Below are positions 1 through 5,739 of a stretch of 10,319 nt of DNA, one piece after another. The notes under the pieces are model-generated. The model saw nothing but the letters and a program-made list of their open reading frames with translations. It did no database searches and was not told where the DNA came from. Made by a program: the position numbers and the translations under genes. Origin of the DNA: an uncultured Oscillibacter sp. (lineage in GTDB: Bacteria > Bacillota > Clostridia > Oscillospirales > Oscillospiraceae); the NCBI GenBank assembly GCA_905233795.1, contig CAJOFP010000005.1, positions 5,702 through 16,020 on the forward strand, in the 5' to 3' direction. Positions within the stretch are counted from its first letter, which is position 1. Each line of letters starts with the position of its first letter.

Positions 1-632
1 TGGCGGCCATAAAAATAAATCACGTCCCAGTCGCCGAACGGCAAATCCAGACACGCCGACGCCGCTTTCTGTAAATATATATCTTTATCGCCCGCGTTTT
101 TGATTTCTACGGCGCGTGTAATTATATTTTCCTGTTCAAATACGCCGTATAATAAATTGACTTCCAATCCCGTCGCTTTGTCCGCCAATATAACCGACAG
201 CGTCTGGACTTGATTTTCTTGATTATTTTTATTTTTATTTTCAAACGCGCAAGGCAGACCCGGTAAGTTATACTTGCCGTGTAAAATCTCATGACGGACA
301 TAACGCAAATCCGCGCCCCAGAAACCGTCTTGAGTCGATAAATTCAAAGCGTTGACGCGAAAATCCCCGGTATTGGCGCCGCTGTATTCAAGCGGCAGAA
401 CATCCATAGACCATTTGCGCTCCAGACGCTGTTCATACGGATTCGCCGTAAAACCGTGATCGCCGGACAGATATAAATAATCCAGATTTTCGTCTAAATT
501 ATTATTTAAATTAAAATTCCGCCCGTAATAAATATGCAATAAATAGCCGTCCTGATTGACGCGCATTTGATACAGCGTATCACGGGTACGCAGCGTAAAC
601 AGATTTCTTTCTGGATCGTGTCTGATACTCAT
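1..632 (-). CDS. GH36 alpha-galactosidase, N-terminal part (runs off the left edge)
   Basis: Hydrolyses terminal alpha-1,6-galactose from raffinose, melibiose and related sugars. No signal peptide is visible, so it should act in the cytoplasm on imported sugar. My translation from the ATG at 632-630 gives 210 complete residues of a protein that is usually about 730. What is present is the N-terminal beta-sandwich domain of GH36: a YLLHIYYG motif near residue 31, GFTANPYE near residue 60, a DGFWGADLRYVRHEI segment, GKYNLPGLP, TGLEVNLLYGVF, and ACLDLPFGDWD near the edge. The catalytic barrel lies outside the window. An Asn/Lys-rich insert (NKNKNNQENQ, bases about 209-243) sits in an otherwise conserved stretch. 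It follows the AraC gene by 44 bases, an order like msmR-aga of Streptococcus mutans, so co-transcription is likely. The family call is firm; exact substrate is inference. Confidence 0.93.
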   Translation of the reverse strand, partial: MSIRHDPERNLFTLRTRDTLYQMRVNQDGYLLHIYYGRNFNLNNNLDENLDYLYLSGDHGFTANPYEQRLERKWSMDVLPLEYSGANTGDFRVNALNLSTQDGFWGADLRYVRHEILHGKYNLPGLPCAFENKNKNNQENQVQTLSVILADKATGLEVNLLYGVFEQENIITRAVEIKNAGDKDIYLQKAASACLDLPFGDWDVIYFYGR

Positions 633-641
633 GGAATAAAA

Positions 642-648
642 TCCCCCT
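642..648 (-). promoter_or_regulatory. Ribosome binding site of the alpha-galactosidase gene
   Basis: Reads AGGGGGA on the minus strand, about 9 bases before the ATG at 632. It fixes the start of the GH36 gene and shows that this gene has its own efficient translation signal, unlike the AraC gene before it. Confidence 0.6.
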
Positions 649-676
649 GTTATAATTCATATAAATTATTATAATT

Positions 677-1582
677 CTAATCCGTTTGATTTTCCGACGG
701 CAAGTCTGAATCTTGCGGAGGCCGGACGCGATACGATGTCGGGCTGACGCCGTAAAAAGACTTGAACATTTTAGAAAACGTCAACGCGTCGTCATAACCG
801 ACTTTACTGGCGATTTCTTTAATAGAATAATCCGTATTTTGTAATAATTCAACGCTTTTTCGCATTCGGACGCCGATTAAATATCTCTGGGGAGAAACGC
901 CGACGCGTTTATGAAAAATATTGGATAAATAGCTTCTGTCAATGCCGATAAACGCCGACAAATCCGAGATTTTCATATGATTATAATTGCCGTGAATATA
1001 ATCCAGCGCGTGATCAATATAAGAATCCGTGGAATATACGGCGTTGCGCTTGCCATGCCCGGAAGAACGATCACGGGATTCTATCGCAAGTCCGACGAAT
1101 TGATTTAATAAACCCTGCCGCCGCAAATCATTGGCGAGATTCAATTCCGGTTTGGACAATAATTGATTGACTAAATCATAAAATTTTTCGATTTTAATAT
1201 AACTGTTCAAAGCGTTGACGCCCTGCGTAAATCCGGCCTGTTCCATATAATAATCGGACTGATTCCCGCCGAAACTGACCCAGCAATAACTCCACGGCTT
1301 TTCCCGGCTCGCGTAATAATACGTCATTTCGTCGGGTTTGACAAGGAACATTTGACCGGCGTGTAACGCGATATGATTTCCGTTGACTTCCAAGAATCCC
1401 TCGCCGGACAAAATCACATGCAAATGATAACCGCGCCGGGCGACGGGGCCGAAACTCTTTCCGGGCGTTAATTGTTCCATGCCGCACATAAAAAGATATA
1501 ATTCCTCGCAAAGCCTGTGATGATATGTCAAACACCGGGTATTTTTCGTAACGAAATAATATTCATGCTCTTGATTTTTCAT
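677..1582 (-). CDS. AraC-family sugar-responsive transcriptional regulator (MsmR/RafR-like)
   Basis: A 301-residue DNA-binding regulator, probably an activator of the neighbouring sugar uptake and alpha-galactosidase genes. Residues about 51-106 form the cupin-like ligand-binding domain, with GYHLHVILSGEG, an LHAGQMFLVKP segment and the PWSYCWVSF motif typical of MsmR-type proteins. The C-terminal third carries two helix-turn-helix motifs (about 205-226, DLSAFIGIDRSYLSNIF, and about 253-275, IKEIASKVGYDDALTFSKMF), followed by the usual FYGVSPTSYR end. The start is the ATG at 1582-1580, since an in-frame stop lies three codons upstream. No Shine-Dalgarno is visible before it, in contrast to its neighbours. 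It lies between the permease genes and the GH36 gene and is separated from the permeases by a terminator. The family is sure; the ligand (an alpha-galactoside) is inferred from context. Confidence 0.93.
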   Translation of the reverse strand: MKNQEHEYYFVTKNTRCLTYHHRLCEELYLFMCGMEQLTPGKSFGPVARRGYHLHVILSGEGFLEVNGNHIALHAGQMFLVKPDEMTYYYASREKPWSYCWVSFGGNQSDYYMEQAGFTQGVNALNSYIKIEKFYDLVNQLLSKPELNLANDLRRQGLLNQFVGLAIESRDRSSGHGKRNAVYSTDSYIDHALDYIHGNYNHMKISDLSAFIGIDRSYLSNIFHKRVGVSPQRYLIGVRMRKSVELLQNTDYSIKEIASKVGYDDALTFSKMFKSFYGVSPTSYRVRPPQDSDLPSENQTD

Positions 1583-1625
1583 ATTATTTTATTATTTTAT
1601 TTTATCGGCTTATTTTATTATCGCG

Positions 1626-1671
1626 TAAAAATCGGACAGCCGCGGCGCATTTTCATTAGCGGCTGTCCGAT
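1626..1671 (-). terminator. Intrinsic terminator after the permease genes
   Basis: A perfect 13-bp inverted repeat (ATCGGACAGCCGC at 1631-1643 with its complement at 1659-1671) has a 15-base loop and is followed on the minus strand by five Ts (1626-1630). It lies about 136 bases beyond the stop of the last permease and before the AraC gene. It should therefore end the transport operon and insulate the regulator, which then needs its own promoter in 1583-1630. The T-run is short, so partial read-through is possible. Confidence 0.75.
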
Positions 1672-1730
1672 AAGCAATCCAGAAATCACGAGAAATCATG
1701 AGAAAGGCGACAATAAAAATCCGGCGATAC

Positions 1731-1797
1731 TAATAATATTATAATTTATAAATATTATAATAATATTATAATTTATAAATATTATAATAATATTATA
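1731..1797. repeat. 27-bp pure A/T tandem repeat, about 2.5 copies
   Basis: The unit begins TAATAATATTATAATTTATA. It is found at 1731-1757 and 1758-1784, and the first 13 bases recur at 1785-1797, with no G or C anywhere. Each unit is nearly self-complementary. It lies just downstream of the stop of the second permease gene, between it and the terminator. No function is evident; it may be a slippage-prone spacer. Confidence 0.8.
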
Positions 1798-1807
1798 TAT
1801 AAATTTA

Positions 1808-2647
1808 TTATAATTTGCCGCCGGAAGTGGCGATGCCCTCCACGAACTGTTTCTGGAAAATTAAATATAAAACGATCATGGGCAGACTGGCCATTAACGC
1901 CGCCGCCATTAATTCAGGATAGTTACTGGAAAACTGTCCCTGCATTTTGGCGAGACCGGCGGAAAGCGTCGTCGTCGCCGAGTTCGTACAGACAATCATG
2001 GGCCACATCAGGTCTTTAAAGGCGAACACGGCGGTCATGATTCCGAGAGAGACCATAGAAGAACGCGTCAGCGGCGCCATGATTAATAAAAATCTCTGGC
2101 CGATATTACAGCCGTCAATCGCGGCGGCTTCTTCCAAGTCTTTCGGAAGTCCCTGATAGCCGGTTTTTAATAAAAACGTGCCGAACGCCGTGACCATGCC
2201 GGGGAATACCAGCGCGAAAATCGTTTCCAGCATACCCAATTTAGAAACCATTAAATATTGCGGGATAATGAAAATCTGTCCGGGAACCATCATTTGAATC
2301 AACACGAGAGAGAATAAGAAATTCTTAAACGGGAATTTCAGACGCCCGAACGCGTAACCCGCCATTGTCGCCGTCAGGACCGCGCATAATACACGGAAAA
2401 AGATCATCAAGAGCGTGTTGCGATATAAATATAAAAAATTATAGCTCTTCCAGACGTTGACGAAATTATCAAATTTCCATGTGCTGGGGAAAATCACGAA
2501 CGGATTGATCGACGTGGATTCCGAAAGCGTTTTGAACGCCGTCAAAAGCATCCACAGGAAGGGGACCAGCATGGTAAATGACGCGATAATCAAAATCAAA
2601 TGAATCAAGCCCTGCGTGACGCGCTTTTGAATCGTGTAGCTGTCCAT
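1808..2647 (-). CDS. CUT1-family sugar ABC transporter permease, MsmG/MalG type
   Basis: A 279-residue inner-membrane permease, one half of the channel of a carbohydrate ABC importer. About six hydrophobic segments are visible (near 14-36, 72-98, 108-130, 139-160, 186-208 and 243-264). The EAA loop that docks with the ATPase is intact at 172-193 (EEAAAIDG, then PL), and the C-terminus FVEGIATSGGK is typical of MalG-like proteins. The start is supported by AAAGGGGG at 2656-2663, eight bases before the ATG. It lies 18 bases downstream of the first permease stop and so is in the same operon, as its last gene before the terminator at 1626-1671. The role in import is firm by family; substrate (alpha-galactosides or other oligosaccharides) is inferred from the GH36 neighbour. 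Confidence 0.94.
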   Translation of the reverse strand: MDSYTIQKRVTQGLIHLILIIASFTMLVPFLWMLLTAFKTLSESTSINPFVIFPSTWKFDNFVNVWKSYNFLYLYRNTLLMIFFRVLCAVLTATMAGYAFGRLKFPFKNFLFSLVLIQMMVPGQIFIIPQYLMVSKLGMLETIFALVFPGMVTAFGTFLLKTGYQGLPKDLEEAAAIDGCNIGQRFLLIMAPLTRSSMVSLGIMTAVFAFKDLMWPMIVCTNSATTTLSAGLAKMQGQFSSNYPELMAAALMASLPMIVLYLIFQKQFVEGIATSGGKL

Positions 2648-2665
2648 TTTCCAAGCCCCCTTTAT

Positions 2666-3556
2666 TTAATTATAAAATACCCATTTCTTCTCGGATTTCT
2701 GGAGAAGGAATGTAATTACCATAATAATCGCCAGCATACAGACGACAATCGCCGCGCCATAGCCCCGGTCATTATAAGTAAACGCGTGCTGATAGAAAAT
2801 ATACACGACGGACTGTACGGATTTTAAGGCCCGGTTCGTGTTATCCATGACCATGTAGACTAAATCGAATACCTGTAACGCGCCGATAATACGCGTCTGG
2901 ACGATAAAGAAAATAGTCGGGCTGAGCAGGGGGATTGTAATATTAAAAAATTGTTTGATTCCCGTCGCGCCGTCAATATCGGCGGCTTCGTAATAATCAT
3001 GCGGGATTTCCTGTAAGCCGGATAAGAATAAAATCATATTATAGCCGACGATAGACCATACGCCGATGACGCCTATAGAAATCCACGCGATGTTCGGATC
3101 GGAAATCCATTCCGTAGACGTATGGAACACGTTATTTAACAAGCCGAATTGCTGATTATATAAAAATTTCCACACCATAGCGACAGCGGCGGGCGCGGCG
3201 ACCATAGGCAGGAAGAAAATCGTCCGATAGCCGCCCCGGAACGCGATTTTGCGATTTAAAAACACGGCTAAAACAAGCGCGATACATACGGAGAACGGGA
3301 CTTCAATCAAAGCATATTTAAACGTATTCAACAACGCGCCCCAAAATTCGCTTCCCGCGAGAACCTGCTGATAATTCGACAGGCCGACGAAGATATTACC
3401 CATGCCGAAATCGCCGGTTTTCATGAAAGACTGATAGACCGTGTACGCAATCGGATAGAAATTTAATACAATCAATCCAATCATCGTCGGGGCGACGAAG
3501 AACAGCCCCCACGCGGCCTCATTTTTTTGGGCTTTTGTCATGCCTTTTTTCTTCAT
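2666..3556 (-). CDS. CUT1-family sugar ABC transporter permease, MsmF/MalF type
   Basis: A 296-residue inner-membrane permease that pairs with the product of 1808-2647. It has the usual short Lys-rich cytoplasmic N-terminus and then about six hydrophobic segments (near 15-38, 73-100, 111-131, 157-179, 205-230 and 266-286). Its EAA loop is at about 188-213 (YYEAADIDG, then IPLLSP). It lacks the extra N-terminal segments and large periplasmic loop of Proteobacterial MalF, as expected for a Gram-positive MsmF type. The leader holds GGGGAGGG at 3568-3575, about 11 bases before the ATG. A 122-base gap with a GC-rich hairpin separates it from the solute-binding protein gene, which may lower its expression relative to that protein. 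Confidence 0.94.
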   Translation of the reverse strand: MKKKGMTKAQKNEAAWGLFFVAPTMIGLIVLNFYPIAYTVYQSFMKTGDFGMGNIFVGLSNYQQVLAGSEFWGALLNTFKYALIEVPFSVCIALVLAVFLNRKIAFRGGYRTIFFLPMVAAPAAVAMVWKFLYNQQFGLLNNVFHTSTEWISDPNIAWISIGVIGVWSIVGYNMILFLSGLQEIPHDYYEAADIDGATGIKQFFNITIPLLSPTIFFIVQTRIIGALQVFDLVYMVMDNTNRALKSVQSVVYIFYQHAFTYNDRGYGAAIVVCMLAIIMVITFLLQKSEKKWVFYN

Positions 3557-3631
3557 ATTTTTTCATTCCCTCCCCTTTTCTATTTTAATATCTAAATATA
3601 ATAAAATATATAATAAATATAAATTAAATCT

Positions 3632-3658
3632 TTCCCCCTCCCCTTTCGGGGAGGGGAA
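3632..3658 (-). promoter_or_regulatory. GC-rich hairpin between binding-protein and permease genes
   Basis: TCCCC at 3639-3643 pairs with GGGGA at 3648-3652 around a 4-base loop. Beyond one bulged C the stem continues with CCCC/GGGG and TT/AA, giving about 11 pairs. On the minus strand it is followed by an A/T-rich stretch without a clean T-run. It lies 20 bases past the stop of the binding-protein gene. Known maltose-type operons use such a hairpin to stabilise the binding-protein mRNA or to attenuate transcription, keeping binding protein in excess over permeases. That role here is inference; the hairpin itself is visible. Confidence 0.65.
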
Positions 3659-3678
3659 GCGGGGAATTATTTTTTATA

Positions 3679-5055
3679 TTACTCGCGGGCAAGCGTCTCA
3701 TTCATGGACGCGGCGAGGGAATCTAAAATAGAATCCATCTGAGAGGGATCAATCCACGCGTTGACCAGTTCTTTCTGATACTGATCCGACCAACGGGTGG
3801 TATATTTAGAATAAGGCCGGAACACGAGCGTTCCCTGATTTTCGATATTAATAAACGCGTCAATATTCATGCCCTCAAACGCGTCGGAGAACTCTTCCGA
3901 AATGCCCATATAACCCGCCATCGTCACGCCTAATTGCGCCTGTTTCACCTGCATATCGTAAGAGCCGAACCATTCGATTAAGCTCCAAGCGGCGTCGGGC
4001 TGTTTGGTATCGGCGGCGGCGGCCCAGCCGAGACCGTTATAAATCGAGCAGCGTTCTTCAGGCTGCGCTACGCCGTCGCCGTTGGCGTCGTGATAGGGCA
4101 GCATGACCCACGCGTAATTCTGACTGCCGTCCTCATTGAAAGCGTCGTCATCGTCATAGAAAGATTTAATCATCCAAGAGCCTTGGGTAATCATAGCGGC
4201 GAGGCCGTTATTAAACATTGTGTCCGTGCCGTTTTCAGAAACGACATTCTGCGGCGCGAATACGTCGGAACATAATTTGCCGACAAATTCCATCGCTTCT
4301 TTCGTGTTGGGATTGTCCCATCCTGAAGTTTTATGATCTTCAGAGATTACATAGCCGCCGTAAGAATAAATAATATTAAACCAGCCGTCCTGATCGTTCG
4401 TCGTGTTCATGGCGACGCCGTAATAAGAACCCGCGCCGGCGTCCGTGATCGCTTTACCGGCGTTATAATAATCATCCCAAGTCCAATCATCCGTGGGATA
4501 TTCCACGCCCGCGGCGTCAAACAGGGCTTTGTTATACAACAGCGCGATAGTATCATGATCTTTCGGCACGGCGAACTGTTTGCCGTCGAGCGAGTATAAT
4601 GTCGTGATACCGTCGTAATAATTCGCCAGATCGATCACATCCGAATTATTAATATAATCCGTCAGATCCAATAATTTATTGGCCTCCATGTACATTTGGG
4701 CCGTGTTGGAGTGCATCCAGAACACGTCGGGCATTTGTCCGCCGGACGCGCCCGCCTCTAAGAGCGTCCAATAGTCATCCCATGTGACGACTTGGATATT
4801 CACGGGAATGCCGGAAACGGCGGTCCATTCCGCCGCGATTTCACGCAGTCCGGCGAGCTGGGTATTATCCCAGATTTTGACTTCCAGCGCGGTCGCCGAT
4901 CCGCCGGTATTGCCGGAATTATCCTCCGTGGCCGCGTCCGTGTTGGCATTGCCGCCGGAATTGGCGTTGTTTCCGCCGCAGGCGGCCAGCGTCAGGATCA
5001 TGACGACGGCCAGAAGCAGTACGGAAAGTTTGCGAAGTTTGCCGTGGTTGTTCAT
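3679..5055 (-). CDS. Lipoprotein sugar-binding protein of the CUT1 ABC importer (MsmE-like, SBP family 1)
   Basis: A 458-residue extracellular solute receptor anchored to the membrane by lipid. The N-terminus has a KLRK n-region, a hydrophobic core and the lipobox LAAC with Cys26, followed by a Gly/Asn/Thr-rich linker to about residue 54. The mature part shows the family 1 pattern: LEVKIWDN start, a DVFWMHSNTAQ segment at 111-119, PKDHDTIALLYNKALFDAAG at 164-183, a WTWDDYYNAGKAI segment, and GLAAMITQGSW near 285-294. Residues 323-334 (DANGDGVAQPEE) match an EF-hand-type calcium loop. Translation start is well supported by AAGGAGG at 5064-5070. First gene of the transport operon. CUT1 family is sure; the ligand is inferred to be an alpha-galactoside from the GH36 and AraC neighbours. 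Confidence 0.94.
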   Translation of the reverse strand: MNNHGKLRKLSVLLLAVVMILTLAACGGNNANSGGNANTDAATEDNSGNTGGSATALEVKIWDNTQLAGLREIAAEWTAVSGIPVNIQVVTWDDYWTLLEAGASGGQMPDVFWMHSNTAQMYMEANKLLDLTDYINNSDVIDLANYYDGITTLYSLDGKQFAVPKDHDTIALLYNKALFDAAGVEYPTDDWTWDDYYNAGKAITDAGAGSYYGVAMNTTNDQDGWFNIIYSYGGYVISEDHKTSGWDNPNTKEAMEFVGKLCSDVFAPQNVVSENGTDTMFNNGLAAMITQGSWMIKSFYDDDDAFNEDGSQNYAWVMLPYHDANGDGVAQPEERCSIYNGLGWAAAADTKQPDAAWSLIEWFGSYDMQVKQAQLGVTMAGYMGISEEFSDAFEGMNIDAFINIENQGTLVFRPYSKYTTRWSDQYQKELVNAWIDPSQMDSILDSLAASMNETLARE

Positions 5056-5063
5056 GCGGAGAC

Positions 5064-5070
5064 CCTCCTT
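5064..5070 (-). promoter_or_regulatory. Strong ribosome binding site of the solute-binding protein gene
   Basis: AAGGAGG on the minus strand, 8 bases before the ATG at 5055. It is the best Shine-Dalgarno match in the transport operon, which fits the need for excess binding protein. Confidence 0.8.
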
Positions 5071-5511
5071 TATTCATCTTTCATTGGGAAAAAATCTTGA
5101 AAAAAATTTTTCTTGCGATACTCGAAAATATCCGGGCGCGGAATCGGGGAAATTTAATAAAACGCCGGACAAATCCGGGGAAACAGGGGTGAAAATTCCC
5201 AATGAATATGAATAAAATATTAACGGATTTTGTGCGAAATTTATATGGATAAATGCGGGATTATAATAGAATCATGTGCGTATTTTTTTATTATTTTTTA
5301 TATCCCGTTTTCCGGCGATTGGATATAATTCCGGAAATTCGTCTGAAAATCCAAAATTTTCGTCCGAAAAATCCGTTAAAATTAACCGAATCCGATTAAA
5401 ATTTAAATTTTATCCGTTTGATTTTCTACCGTCAAAACCGGTTTGGACGCCAACAAAAGCCCATAAAATTCCCGATAGGTTAAGAAAAAATAAAATAAAT
5501 AAAAATAAAAT
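5071..5511. other. Gene-free stretch upstream of the transport operon
   Basis: I see no convincing gene. The stretch holds small perfect inverted repeats (CCGGA at 5165-5169 with TCCGG at 5174-5178, and a self-complementary 14-mer AAAATTTAAATTTT near 5398-5411) and A-rich runs near 5483-5519. Binding sites for the AraC regulator probably lie in the part nearest the transport operon, but I cannot point to one with confidence. Confidence 0.5.
5260..5265 (-). promoter_or_regulatory. Possible -10 element of the transport operon
   Basis: A perfect TATAAT on the minus strand about 200 bases before the binding-protein start. No acceptable -35 is found 16-18 bases upstream, where the sequence is a run of As. 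This is what an AraC-activated promoter often looks like, but TATAAT also arises easily in such A/T-rich DNA. The implied leader is about 200 bases. Confidence 0.3.
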
Positions 5512-5550
5512 AAAAAAAACGCCCCCACGCGGAATGGCAGCCGCGTGGGG
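5512..5550 (-). terminator. Strong intrinsic terminator of the small RNA
   Basis: A perfect 10-bp GC-rich stem (CCCCACGCGG at 5550-5541 on the minus strand with CCGCGTGGGG at 5532-5523) has an 8-base loop and is followed after GCG by eight Ts (5519-5512) and more T-rich sequence. On the plus strand the same stem is followed by ACTTTTTG, so weak bidirectional action is possible. Confidence 0.9.
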
Positions 5551-5646
5551 ACTTTTTGTGAGGGGAAAAAGGAGATTTCATGTCGGGCCCGTATTCCGCG
5601 TTCTGGCATACGCGGTCAGCCCGGAGTTAGCATTAACTAACCACGC
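5512..5646 (-). ncRNA. Candidate free-standing small RNA, about 130 bases, no family recognised
   Basis: This is a transcript unit defined by its promoter (5651-5679) and terminator (5512-5550), with no credible protein gene inside. Predicted start is near G5646 or G5644. Structures visible in order on the minus strand: a small hairpin GTTAG/CTAAC around 5640-5626; a two-part hairpin with outer CGGGC (5623-5619) and GCCCG (5588-5584) and inner CCGCGT (5615-5610) and ACGCGG (5601-5596); a hairpin CTTTTT (5571-5566) with AAAAAG (5557-5552) exposing a CCCCTCAC loop; and the terminator stem. The C-rich loop and the adjoining CTCCTTT could pair with Shine-Dalgarno sites, as in several Gram-positive regulatory RNAs. 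It lacks the SRP RNA GGAAGGAAGCAGCC signature and is too short for tmRNA or RNase P RNA. It could instead be a leader element of the transport operon 450 bases downstream. Confidence 0.68.
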
Positions 5647-5650
5647 GATG

Positions 5651-5679
5651 AATATAGCATATCGCCGCGGGCTTGTCAA
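5651..5679 (-). promoter_or_regulatory. Near-consensus sigma-A promoter of the small RNA
   Basis: Minus strand: TTGACA at 5679-5674, a 17-base spacer (5673-5657), then TATATT at 5656-5651, with TGC just before it giving an extended -10. This is a perfect -35, an optimal spacer and a 5 of 6 -10. It is the strongest promoter I find in the window. Confidence 0.88.
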
Positions 5680-5700
5680 GCGGGAAAATAAAAAATTTTT

Positions 5701-5739
5701 AAATTTTTTTAAAATTTCTCTTAAATTTCTTTTAAATTT
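5701..5739. promoter_or_regulatory. Phased AAATTT tracts upstream of the small RNA promoter
   Basis: AAATTT occurs at 5701, 5712, 5723 and 5734, exactly 11 bases apart, beginning about 22 bases upstream of the -35 of the minus-strand promoter. A further A5T5 tract at 5691-5700 lies even closer. AnTn tracts repeated near the helical period bend DNA, and A/T-rich DNA at this place can act as an UP element for RNA polymerase alpha. The phasing is seen directly; curvature and activation are inference. Confidence 0.6.

Noticed and set aside
1517..1744. 75-codon plus-strand frame between the AraC gene and the permease
   Set aside because: It overlaps the AraC 5' end and the terminator, lacks a ribosome site, and its hydrophobic start only reflects A/T-rich DNA.
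1731..1810. CRISPR-like array in the A/T repeats
   Set aside because: Copies are directly joined with no unique spacers, there are only about 2.5 units, and no cas gene is near.
4784..5215. Plus-strand open frames opposite the binding-protein gene
   Set aside because: Antisense shadows of a clear lipoprotein gene caused by the high-GC codon use.
5403..5609. Open frame of 68 codons on the minus strand
   Set aside because: It starts inside the small RNA and reads across the GC stem and T-run; there is no ribosome site at the right distance and the product (FFLFYFYLFYFF) mirrors the A-rich DNA.
5611..5622. Resemblance of GGGCTGACCGCG in the small RNA to the T-box antiterminator motif
   Set aside because: The TGG step that pairs with the tRNA end is absent, the upstream stems are missing and no aminoacyl-tRNA or amino acid gene follows.
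5580..5630. 16-residue plus-strand frame with AAGGAG in front, opposite the small RNA
   Set aside because: The AAGGAG is the complement of the C/T-rich part of the RNA; no plus-strand promoter is seen and there is no sign of codon selection.
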